From contig CP054936.1 of NCBI GenBank assembly GCA_013364255.1, positions 8,191,571 through 8,255,570 of the forward strand: DNA of 64,000 bases. Direction: 5' to 3'. Below are positions 55,529 to 63,993 of this stretch, piece by piece (positions within the stretch are counted from its first letter, which is position 1; every line of letters begins with the position of its first letter). The notes below the pieces were generated by a model. It saw only the letters and a list, made by a program, of their open reading frames with translations, searched no databases and had not been told where the DNA came from. This DNA comes from Streptomyces seoulensis (GTDB lineage Bacteria; Actinomycetota; Actinomycetes; Streptomycetales; Streptomycetaceae). Both the position numbers and the translations under genes were made by a program.

Positions 55529-57056
55529 GTCGAGCTAGTGAACCCCTTCGACGGCCAGGTGGACGAACTCCTGGACGCAGTACCGCAAGAGGGCAGCTCG
55601 CGACGGGTGGTCGGCGAGGTTGTCCTGGACCTTCTCGGACTGTCGGAGTTGTTCGCCCCGCCCACCGCGGTGGCCCTGCTGGGCCATGGCGCCCGCCTGA
55701 CGTTCGCGCAGCTGTATGCCCTGTGCTACCTCTCGCAGGACACCGTCGACGGAACAGAGAGCGTGCGGGGCAAGGCCAACAGCGCCCAGTCCTACAAGAC
55801 CGTCGTCGAACTGATCCTCGGCCTCACCGACGCGGAAATGCGCGTGCTCGAAGCCCGCCGGGATGACCTGACCCAGACCGTGGGCCAGCTCAAGCAACGC
55901 ACCGAGACGATCACCGAGTTCCTCACCGGCAGCGCGGCGGAACTGCAAGAAGAACTCACCCGCGCACAGCGCGAGGAAAAGGAAGCACTCACCGCCCTGG
56001 AAGAGGTCAAAGGCCGCAAGCGGGCCGCCACGTCCCACCTTGACCCGCTGCGTCAGCGCGTGGCAGCACTCGAGAGCTGCCTGTCCAAGGCCCGTGAAGC
56101 GGACAGGACCGCAGCCCACGAGCTCACCGCAGCCCAACACAAACTCACCCGTGCCCAGCAGCCTGTCTCCGCAACGCCCGGTGAACGCTGCCCGGCCTGC
56201 TCCCACACCCTGACCGGCCGGCCCACTCCCGAGGGATGCTGCTGGCTGTGCCAGGAGGTACTCGACCCGGCCGTCCGCATCGAGGCGCTGCGGGCCGCCG
56301 AAGCAGCCCTGATCACGGCTGAGCTGCGCTCGGTCGAAGCTGCCAAGACACTGGGCGAAGCCCAGAACGCGCTGGCCCAAGCCCGTTCAGAGCTCGAAGA
56401 GCAAACCCGCCAGGAAATCAGCCCCCTGGCCGGGCAGATCGAGCAGCTCTCGGCCACTCACGCCAGCGCCCGCACCCGCAGCAGCATGCTGGAGCGCCAG
56501 CTGGAACCGCACCAGCGCCTGGCGGAACTGCGGCAGGCGCTGCGCACGGCACAGGAGGAACTGCGCGGAGTACGGGAGGACATCAAGACACGCAAAAGGC
56601 TTCTGGCAGGACGGCAGGTGACGCTGGGCGAGATCGAAGAGCAGTTCCGGGCGATCATCGATGGGCTGAACCTCCCCCGGTGAACCCGGCGCCCGAATCG
56701 ACGCCAGCTCGCTGCTGCCCAAGGTGAGGTCGGGCAAGCTGACGAAGGTGGGTCACGGGGTACGCACCGCCATCAATGTCACCTACAGGATGACGTTCCT
56801 CAGTTATGCCCTGCTCACCGGAGCCACAGAGCTTCCCGCACTGCTGATCATCGACTCACCCCGCAAGAACGTCGGATACGGGCACCAAGATCAGCAGCTC
56901 ATCGGCCGACTGTACACACACTTCCTCGAGCACATCTCCACCTCGCGCGCCCACCAGGTCATCATCGTCGACAACGACCTCCCCTCCCTGCCTGCCCAAC
57001 TGCGACGGCGCATGCACACCATTGAGCTCACCCGGGAGAATCCGCTGGTCCCCTGA
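55529..57056 (+). pseudogene. Rad50/SMC-like coiled-coil ATPase, 5'-truncated and frameshifted
   Basis: The first frame (to the TGA at 56681-56683) reads from the IS edge into a domain with LTFAQLYALCYLSQDTVDG, a long coiled coil and a central zinc motif with two CxxC pairs (CPACSH and CWLC), then a second coiled coil. A second frame carries the C-terminal ATPase half, with ALLIIDSPRKNVGYG as Walker B and D-loop. Removing one C from the CCCCC run at 56674-56678 joins the frames as GLNLPGEPGARIDASSLLPK, so they are one gene. The N-terminal Walker A part is missing, lost at the IS3 boundary. The family is linked to DNA repair or defence, but this copy should be inactive. A sequencing error could explain the frameshift, not the truncation. 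Confidence 0.8.
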
Positions 57057-57167
57057 CCCCCACTCCTGAACTCCACGGCACGCAGCATCGGCAGCCGTCC
57101 CGTCCAACACTTGCACCAGGGCCCGGTGTACCAGGATCACGAGGAGCCGCCTGCGAAAGGAGTCTCC

Positions 57168-57658
57168 GTGTTCGAAGAAGCGCATCACCGCCCCTGCGGC
57201 CGGCCGACCAAGTCCGGCACCCCGTGCCGTGCACAGTTCTCCGGGCCTGGCTTCGCCTGCCAACTGCACACCACCAACCACGAACAAGCTCTGCTCGCGG
57301 CCTATCGCGAGGGCGTTGAGACCGGCCGCGCCCAGGAGAGGAAGTACGCAAGACAGGCACCGACCTCCCGGATCGAACAACTGGAGAGCCAGATACGGAC
57401 GCTGCGAGAGGAACTCGACTCCAAGAGCCGCCGCTTCCAGGTCGACGGCGCCCAGGCGGTGACCGTCGACGGCTACGGATACCAATGGAGGGGACCGGAC
57501 ACACTCGCAGTCGGCGACCGGGTGCTCCTACCCGAGAACTACGTCAGCGCTCTGCGCCGCGGGCCGGGACCTTTTACGGGGACGGTGACCGAGCTGGGAA
57601 CCACCTATTCGGGACCCTGGCCACGATCATCAGCAGGGCGCCCGTCGAGCCGCAGTAG
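57168..57658 (+). pseudogene. Small Cys/His-motif protein with a probable 3' frameshift
   Basis: GTG 57168 follows AAAGGA at 57156-57161. The N-terminus has a zinc-binding-like pattern, PCGRPTKSGTPCRA then FACQLH. A coiled-coil helix (RIEQLESQIRTLREELDSKSR) and a small beta-rich domain follow (VTVDGYGYQWRGPDTLAVGDRVLLP, then FTGTVTELGTTYSG). After about 57611 the annotated frame turns into Arg/Ser/Pro filler and runs to 57938. One added base there continues instead as TLATIISRAPVEPQ and stops at 57656-57658, a natural end. So a 1-nt deletion is likely. Function unknown; it follows the ATPase remnant on the same strand. Confidence 0.55.
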
Positions 57659-58279
57659 AACAACGGCAGCCCCTTCCCTCACAGCAACAGCCGACTGCGA
57701 GGGCGATCGACGAATGTCAGCGTCCCGCCGGGGCGGACCCGCCGCATGCCTTGCGGGCACTAAAGGTCCGGCAACTGGCAGGCCACACCCAGGAGAGAGG
57801 GCAAGGGCGGCACCCAGGCCCGGTGGCCTGCGCACGATGCCCAGCGCCCCGTACCGCCCTGCCCACGACGCGAGCAAGGACCGCCGACGAGTCCCGCGTC
57901 CTCACCTCCACCGTCCCTTCACAGGGGTCGGCCGGTGAGGACGATCCCTGCGATCTTGCTCGCCCGGCGACGGAACAAGCGTGCCCTGACAGCACGTCCC
58001 GCCGCGCCCTTGTTGGCACAAGAGGCCTGGGTGAGGCCCTCGGCAGCTCCCGCACCATCGAACTTCAGCCACCGTCCCCGCTGTCCCAGCCGGACCCCCT
58101 GCACGCTCCGTTACGATGAGCAGGCAAGTGTCGGCACGTGAGACGGACAGGCCAGGAACCGGTGCCCGCCCTGCCACGCGCCAGGCGTACGCCACGGGAC
58201 GGACCGGCTCCGACCCGACTGCGTCTGGCGAGAATGCGTCCGGCCTACGGGGTGCGGGCGGGATGCGTGAGGTGGGGCA
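57659..58279. other. Intergenic region without a visible gene
   Basis: 621 bp, apart from the out-of-frame tail of the preceding gene. Open frames on both strands are compositionally like shadows. No clear promoter, terminator or RNA gene seen. It should hold the promoter of the following run of genes. Confidence 0.5.
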
Positions 58280-59467
58280 GTGCGGACCGACTTCGGGGAC
58301 CTCGTCGTGGACCAGGCCATCGTCCATGTAGTGCCCAGGCGTGCCCCGGGCGAGGAACTCCCTCCGCTCCAGCTCAGCCAGACGTTCTGCCGCCTGGAAG
58401 AGGACGTGCGCTTCGAACTCCAGGGCAAACTGCGTGACGTCTTCGCCCGCCTGGGGCGCGAGGTCATCGAGGACCCGGAGCTCAAGTCCTCCCTGCCCGA
58501 CGCGGTCCGCGCCTTCCTCGGCGACCAGCAAAACCTCGTCCAGGTCTCCGGAGAGCTGGCACACGCACTGCGCGACAGCCAAGGAGGAAACAGCCCGGCC
58601 GGGCTCCTCCTGGTCGCCTCCGCCCGCCTGGACGGCCAGCAGGCGCTGCTGATGGTCAAACTCGAGCACGAGACCGGCATGCAGACCAACGAGATCGTCA
58701 CCGATGGCCTGCGCACCTTCGCCATGCAGTACCTCGATGACCTCCTGCTCACCCAGAAATCCAAGGTGTACAAAGTGGCCCTCTTCTCCGAGGAGGGGCT
58801 GTCCGAAGCAGGGCTTCAGGGATGGGCTGCAGACCCCCAGACATCGGGCAAGGACGTCGCCCGCTTCTTCCTCGAGAAGTTCCTGGGCTGCCGGCACCAA
58901 AACGACCCCAGGGAACTGACCCGCCGCTTTCACGACACCGCGATGGACTGGGTCAACAGCCTCCGCACGGACTCAGACACCCGTATGAACTACGTCCTGG
59001 CGACCATGGTCGAACTCCAGAGTCCCGCCCCGACCCTGGACCCCACCGAGTTCATCCGCACCCACCTGCGCGACACCCACCAGGCTGACCTCGCCGCATA
59101 CCTCGCCGAGAACGACGTCCCTATCGGCACCTTCGAGAAGAACACCGAGTTGATCAGCAACAGGCTCCAGAAGATGCGAGTAGACCTGTCCAACGGTGCT
59201 TTCCTCGTTGCCCCGGTCGAAGCCATGCAGGACGGAACCATCCAAGTAGAGGACCTCGGGGACGGCCGGACGACGGTGACAGTCACCTCCAAGGTCACCA
59301 AGACCAGCAGCGGAGCCGCAGCGGGCCGCCCTCCCAAGCCACCTGCGCAGCGCCCTGAACTGCCCAGCCAGGCCGAGACACTTCCTGGATTCGAGACAAT
59401 CAGCGCCCTCCCCAAGCAGGTCATGCCTACTCACAACGGACACACGCTCCCACCGGTCCAGACGTGA
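58280..59467 (+). CDS. NA37/NdpA-like nucleoid-associated protein
   Basis: 395 aa. GTG 58280 follows GTGAGGTGG at 58267-58275. Family features in order: an N-terminal AIVHVVPRRAPGEE; a central stretch SPAGLLLVASARLDGQQALLMVKLEHETGMQ; the diagnostic VARFFLEKFLGCRHQNDPRELTRRFHDTAMDW; and a C-terminal IGTFEKNTELISNRLQKMRVDLSNG that presumably contacts DNA. The last 70 residues are Pro/Ser/Thr-rich and probably disordered. The 37-kDa nucleoid-associated family (YejK/NdpA) binds DNA and appears in some phage and mobile-element conflict settings. It lies 40 bp before the RelA/SpoT-like gene on the same strand. Confidence 0.72.
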   Translation: MRTDFGDLVVDQAIVHVVPRRAPGEELPPLQLSQTFCRLEEDVRFELQGKLRDVFARLGREVIEDPELKSSLPDAVRAFLGDQQNLVQVSGELAHALRDSQGGNSPAGLLLVASARLDGQQALLMVKLEHETGMQTNEIVTDGLRTFAMQYLDDLLLTQKSKVYKVALFSEEGLSEAGLQGWAADPQTSGKDVARFFLEKFLGCRHQNDPRELTRRFHDTAMDWVNSLRTDSDTRMNYVLATMVELQSPAPTLDPTEFIRTHLRDTHQADLAAYLAENDVPIGTFEKNTELISNRLQKMRVDLSNGAFLVAPVEAMQDGTIQVEDLGDGRTTVTVTSKVTKTSSGAAAGRPPKPPAQRPELPSQAETLPGFETISALPKQVMPTHNGHTLPPVQT

Positions 59468-59507
59468 CGCTCCGCGGCACCCTCGTCAAAGCTGGGCTGG
59501 GTCAGCC

Positions 59508-60497
59508 ATGCCCCTGAGCGCCGATGAGGCCTTCCAGCGCTATCAACACGAACGACCCCGCATCCAAAAGGCGGCCGAGGCAACCAAAGCGCACCTTGAG
59601 CACCACACCGCCCTCCACGGAATCCCCTGCGAGGTGACTTCCCGAGCCAAGGAGGTCAGCAGCTTCAACACGAAGATGTACCGCAAGGGCTACACCGACC
59701 CCTGGAAGGAAATCACCGACAAGGCCGGCCTACGCGTCATCGTGCCCCACAGAGGACTGCTCGACCCTGCACTGAAACTGATCAAAGAGTGCCTCGACGT
59801 CCGGTGGGTAGAGGACGACCGGGACACCCCCGGCGACGAGGACCGCCTGCGCTACCCCCGCTTGCACATCCAAGCCTTCATGGTCGGCGGGCAAGAAGAC
59901 CCCGATGGCGTCCCGTACGACTGCGAGATCCAGCTGCGCACCGAGGCAGTCGACCTGTGGTCACGCATGTCCCACAAGCTCCTCTACAAGCCCGGCACCG
60001 AGGTATCCCCCGATGTCAGACGCTCGCTGTACCGTCTGATTGCCCTGGTCGAACTATTCGACCTCGAGGTCGAACGGGGGGTAGAAGCCATGGCCAAGCA
60101 CCCCGAACTTGCCCGCAGTAACCAGCTCCTCGACACGGCCGAACAGCTCTACCGCACCTTCACCGACCACCCCTACAGCACAGAGCTCTCCCACGACGTC
60201 ATCAACGTACTGGCCCAGACCATCGACGACACCGCCACCTACAGCGAGCAGCTGACTCAGTTCACCGAACGCTTCCGTGAGCGACTCGAACGGAACTACA
60301 CCCACTACGGCCCCACCAGCGCTCTCTTCCTCGACCGCGGGCGCTACCTGCTGGCCAGCCAGCCCGAGAGCTTGATCATCTTCGAACGGCTCTCCAACGT
60401 CCGCTCCCGATTCGAGCTCCACATCGCCTGGAAGCACAGCGAACTACCGGAAACGATGCTCACCGACATGGCACACATCTGGGGGATCGGACTATGA
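59508..60497 (+). CDS. RelA/SpoT-domain nucleotide pyrophosphokinase-like protein
   Basis: 329 aa. The synthetase domain spans residues 40-165 and keeps the catalytic set: R46-x-K48 to S52 and K56 (SRAKEVSSFNTK), D71 and R76 in DKAGLRV, Y116 to H120 (YPRLH), and E140-x-Q142-x-R144 (EIQLRT), then WSRMSHKLLYK. There is no HD hydrolase, TGS or ACT domain, so it is closer to small alarmone synthetases or toxSAS proteins, but with an extra helical C-terminal region of about 150 residues. Expected chemistry is transfer of pyrophosphate from ATP to a nucleotide or RNA 3'-OH. The stop overlaps the ATG of a membrane-protein gene by ATGA, which suggests the two act together. Confidence 0.85.
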   Translation: MPLSADEAFQRYQHERPRIQKAAEATKAHLEHHTALHGIPCEVTSRAKEVSSFNTKMYRKGYTDPWKEITDKAGLRVIVPHRGLLDPALKLIKECLDVRWVEDDRDTPGDEDRLRYPRLHIQAFMVGGQEDPDGVPYDCEIQLRTEAVDLWSRMSHKLLYKPGTEVSPDVRRSLYRLIALVELFDLEVERGVEAMAKHPELARSNQLLDTAEQLYRTFTDHPYSTELSHDVINVLAQTIDDTATYSEQLTQFTERFRERLERNYTHYGPTSALFLDRGRYLLASQPESLIIFERLSNVRSRFELHIAWKHSELPETMLTDMAHIWGIGL

Positions 60498-61123
60498 CCA
60501 ACCCAGCACAGCCGGAACCTCCGACCCTCGCAGCCGCTACCGCAATGTTCATCGAAGTCCTCGTCGTCGGCATCGGCGCGCTCACCGCAGCCGTGCTGCT
60601 CCTCATCGCCCTCATCGGCCCTGCCCCCACGACCAAACTCGCTCCCCTAGCGGGCTCCTCGGCGGCCGCCGCAGTAGGGCTCGCCGCCGCCTACGCCGTG
60701 GGCATCCTCGTCGACCGGGCAGCTGACACCATCCTCACGCCCCACCGCCGACGGCTGCGAACCCGCTACTTCCCCTCCAACACCGCCTACGCTCAAGCCC
60801 GTCTGCGCCTGGCCGACATGCCGGTCCTGGCCGCCCGCGCGGACTACGCACGCTCCCGCATGCGGATCTGCCGCGGATGGACTCTCAACACCCTGGCCCT
60901 GGCCCTCACCGCAGACCTGGCCATGCTGCGCTACTCCATCGAGCACCGCCCGTTCATCCTCGGCGCCACCAGCGCCCTCGGGATAGCGACCGCTTTCGGC
61001 TTCTACCGCGCCTGGCGCACTCTCACCGTGACCGGCTACCGCAAGCTCGCCGAGCAAACCACCCTTCCCACTGCCGGCCAACCGGTGCCAGCCCAGCCTC
61101 AACCCAACCCTATATCGCCCTGA
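60494..61123 (+). CDS. Multi-TM membrane protein coupled to the RelA/SpoT-like gene
   Basis: 209 aa. ATG 60494 overlaps the upstream stop. Four hydrophobic segments: about residues 17-42, 52-74, 128-148 and 152-172. The 50-residue soluble stretch between pairs is basic (TPHRRRLRTRYFP, then ADYARSRMRICRG) and probably cytosolic. The C-terminus is polar and Pro/Gln-rich. No family recognised. The arrangement, a nucleotide-making enzyme followed by an overlapping small membrane protein, resembles the enzyme/TM-effector pairs of nucleotide-based conflict systems; this is inference from context. Confidence 0.75.
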   Translation: MTNPAQPEPPTLAAATAMFIEVLVVGIGALTAAVLLLIALIGPAPTTKLAPLAGSSAAAAVGLAAAYAVGILVDRAADTILTPHRRRLRTRYFPSNTAYAQARLRLADMPVLAARADYARSRMRICRGWTLNTLALALTADLAMLRYSIEHRPFILGATSALGIATAFGFYRAWRTLTVTGYRKLAEQTTLPTAGQPVPAQPQPNPISP

Positions 61124-61210
61124 GGCATCCCACTCAGACCACCCCCACCACCCCATTCCGTGCGAGAGGATGGCGGATGACCATGTCGCCGTGAGTCCGA
61201 GGTGTACGCG

Positions 61211-63652
61211 ATGCCCACCCGCTCTGACCCCGCGACGTCCGTTGCCCGCCGCACGCCGCGCGCCGATCAGCAGCACGCGGTGGATGCGGCGGTGCGGCAT
61301 CTGAAGAGCCCGCGCTCCCGCGGCCACATCGTCTCCGCGTGCGGGACGGGCAAGACCCTGACCGCGCTGCGCATCGCCGAGGCCCTGCACGCCCGCCATC
61401 TCCTGGTCGCTGTTCCGTCGCTGGACCTGATCGCCCAGTGGGCGGCCGCAACCCGCGCAGACGACCACACAGAGCCGCTGATGGCCGTCTCTTCACTAAA
61501 GGCAGACAAGCACCCGCAGCTCGCCGCCGCAGGCGTGCAGAGTACGGGGTCGGGGGAGTACCTGGCCTATTGGCTGTCCCGCCACAAGAAGGCGACCGTG
61601 TTCGTCACCCTCGATTCCCTGCCCCGGATCGAGGAGACACAGCACTCCGTCTTCACCGCGCCTCTCTTCGACCTCCTGGTAGTGGACGAGGCGCACCGAA
61701 CAGCGGGCAGCTGGGACAAGGCATGGACGATGCTCCACGACCAGGCCCGTATCCGGGCCGCCCGGCGCCTATACCTGACCGCAACACCGTATGAATGGGA
61801 AGCACCCCGCCTGACCGAGCCCCCCGACAGGCGCCCGCTGCCCAAGCGGACCGCGGCCACCGCACCGCAGTGGGAAGCACCCTCTCTGATCGCATCGATG
61901 GACGACCCGAAGGTGTTCGGCCCGCGCCTGCACACCTACTCCCACGCGGACGCGATCGACGACGGTGTCCTGGCCGACTACCAGCTGCTGGTGCCCACAA
62001 TCACCGACACCGACCTGCGCGCCCACCTCACCAACCCCGACACGCATACCGCCACAGCGCGCCGCACGACCGCCCTGCACCTGGCCGTCCTCAAAGCCAT
62101 GACCGAACACGACCTCAAGCACGTCATCGTCTACTTCCAGCAGATCGCAGACGCCACCGACTTCGCCCACCAATTCGGCCACACCCTGCGCACGCTGCCC
62201 ACCCAGCAGCGCCCCGCCTGGACACAAGACCTCCTCGTGCAGTCGATCAACGGCACCCACACCCCCAACCAACGCTCCCGCACCCTGGCCCGCTTCGCCC
62301 GAGCCGACCGCAGCGTGATCACCAACGCCCAAGTCCTCGGCGAAGGCGTCGACCTGCCAGCCGTCGACGCCGTGGTCTTCGCGGACCGCACAGCCAGCGT
62401 ACGCAAGATCGTCCAAGCCCTCGGCCGGGCACTACGCAAACCCCCCACCCTCCACACCAAGACCGCCAGCCTCATCATCCCCGCCTACGTCCCACCCGGC
62501 GCTGACCCCACCGACCTGCTCGGCACCCCCTACGAGGCGCTCTGGCTAGTCACCGCCGCACTGCGCCACCACGACCAATCGATCGCCGCCCGCGCCCCAC
62601 GCAACACCACCCCCCGACGTCTGGACCGCGACACCCACCGACTCATCGCACGCCGCTTCCGCTTCGACTTCACCCTGGGCGCCGACCACATCGCCCGCGC
62701 GATGGACCTGATCGCCTGGCCCGCAGCTGGCACGACCTTGTCCGCGCCCCGCCGCGCCGGCCTCGCCGCCGCCGTCCGCTACCACGCCGAATACGGCCAC
62801 CTCCGAGTCCCGACCGACTACGCAGACGCCTACGGCTACCGCCTCGGCCAGTTCATCGACGGCCAGCGCACCGCCTACCACCAAAGCACCCTCACCGCAG
62901 AATGGATCACCGAGCTCGAAGACCTCGGCATGGTCTGGGACGCCCACGAAGCCGCTTGGGCCGGCCACCTAGCCACCATCGAGGCATTCCACGCCACCCA
63001 CGGCCACCTTGCCATCCCCACCACCGAACCTGGCGGCCAATTCCTCGCCGACCAGCGCGCCCTGGCCCGCAAAGGCCACCTCCACCCCACTCGCGAAGCC
63101 CAACTCACCGCCCTCGATCCCCACTGGACGCTCCCCCACGGGCCCGACTGGCACCGCAAATACCACCTGCTGCGCCGCCACATCGAAGCCGGCCACGACC
63201 CCGCCACCTGGCACCGGGATCTGACGATCGACGGTGTGAAAGCCGGCGGCTGGCTCCACCGCCAGCTCACCGCATGGACCCGACTCGACGACGACCAACG
63301 CGCCCTCCTCACCCACCTCGGCCTGACCCCCGACCAAGTCCCGCTTCCCGCACAGAAAACGAACACCACGCCTGGTACACGGACCCGCCGCTCCTTCCAA
63401 CAGACAGCCGAGCTCCTGCGTCTGTTCGTACAGCGCTGGAGCCGCCCGCCCAACGCCCGGGAGTGGATGGAAGTTGACGGCGAGCGCGTCATGATCGGCC
63501 CGTGGCTCTGCAAGGTGCGCACCAAGCAGAATTCGCACCAACTTACCTACGAACAAAGCCAGTTGATGGCAGAGATCCTCAAGGACGAGTGGGGCACAAC
63601 GGACCGCGAACCCTCCGAAGAGGAGGCCGACCAACTCTCGGAGATCCCATAG
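61211..63652 (+). CDS. DEAH-box SF2 helicase with helicase-associated repeats, telomeric TtrA-like
   Basis: 813 aa from ATG 61211 with GAGG about 8 nt upstream; GTG 61202 is an in-frame alternative. Motif I ACGTGKT at residues 43-49, motif II DEAH at 159-162, motif III LTAT, motif VI QALGRALR. Beyond residue 500 there are helicase-associated-type repeats (AAVRYHAEYGHLRVPTDY, then YRLGQFIDGQRTAY; similarly HATHGHLAIPTTE). The C-terminus is acidic. Streptomyces linear replicons often carry such a helicase gene (ttrA) next to the telomere, and this gene lies 186 bp from the palindrome array at the window edge and is transcribed toward it. A DNA-end processing or conjugal-transfer role would follow from that. 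A defence helicase is the alternative. Confidence 0.82.
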   Translation: MPTRSDPATSVARRTPRADQQHAVDAAVRHLKSPRSRGHIVSACGTGKTLTALRIAEALHARHLLVAVPSLDLIAQWAAATRADDHTEPLMAVSSLKADKHPQLAAAGVQSTGSGEYLAYWLSRHKKATVFVTLDSLPRIEETQHSVFTAPLFDLLVVDEAHRTAGSWDKAWTMLHDQARIRAARRLYLTATPYEWEAPRLTEPPDRRPLPKRTAATAPQWEAPSLIASMDDPKVFGPRLHTYSHADAIDDGVLADYQLLVPTITDTDLRAHLTNPDTHTATARRTTALHLAVLKAMTEHDLKHVIVYFQQIADATDFAHQFGHTLRTLPTQQRPAWTQDLLVQSINGTHTPNQRSRTLARFARADRSVITNAQVLGEGVDLPAVDAVVFADRTASVRKIVQALGRALRKPPTLHTKTASLIIPAYVPPGADPTDLLGTPYEALWLVTAALRHHDQSIAARAPRNTTPRRLDRDTHRLIARRFRFDFTLGADHIARAMDLIAWPAAGTTLSAPRRAGLAAAVRYHAEYGHLRVPTDYADAYGYRLGQFIDGQRTAYHQSTLTAEWITELEDLGMVWDAHEAAWAGHLATIEAFHATHGHLAIPTTEPGGQFLADQRALARKGHLHPTREAQLTALDPHWTLPHGPDWHRKYHLLRRHIEAGHDPATWHRDLTIDGVKAGGWLHRQLTAWTRLDDDQRALLTHLGLTPDQVPLPAQKTNTTPGTRTRRSFQQTAELLRLFVQRWSRPPNAREWMEVDGERVMIGPWLCKVRTKQNSHQLTYEQSQLMAEILKDEWGTTDREPSEEEADQLSEIP

Positions 63653-63837
63653 TTTTTCGCTTCCATAAGGGCACACAGCTCTCCGGAGCAACTAGGGTAG
63701 AAGCATCAAGCCTCCATCGGGCCGAAAGGCAGGAGACAGTGACCACCGGGGCCGTATGACGCGAGCAGCCGGGGGGAACAGAACCCGGCGTACAGTCAGT
63801 TCGCCGCACCAGTACCCCGTCTCTGCTGCCTAGTTGA

Positions 63838-63993
63838 GGAATCCGCGGAGCGGATTCCGTCAGGCCGGAGCGCGGAGCGATCCGAGCCGCGGACAACGGA
63901 GTTGGCCGCACCGGCCACGGAGTGGCCGATCAGCCGCGCGGAGCGCGGCTCTTCCGCCGCGTAGCGGCGGCGCGTCGTGTCTGCGGAGCAGAC
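63838..63993. repeat. Array of seven C-GNA-G palindromes, telomere-like
   Basis: Seven palindromes, each with a three-base loop closed by C-G on the plus strand: 63838-63858 (9-bp stem, loop GGA), 63866-63884 (7 pairs, one mismatch, GGA), 63889-63909 (8 pairs, one mismatch, GGA), 63912-63928 (7 bp, GGA), 63932-63950 (8 bp, GGA), 63954-63970 (7 bp, GTA) and 63979-63993 (6 bp, GGA). Stem sequences differ, but the loop rule is constant. Streptomyces telomeres are packed with palindromes whose 3'-strand loops follow this same rule. If the terminus lies to the right, the plus strand here is the 3' strand, which fits. Confidence 0.8.

Noticed and set aside
61211..63652. DEAH protein considered as a type I restriction subunit
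   Set aside because: No methylase or specificity gene nearby and no nuclease motif seen; the helicase-associated repeats and telomere-like neighbour fit a TtrA-like protein better.
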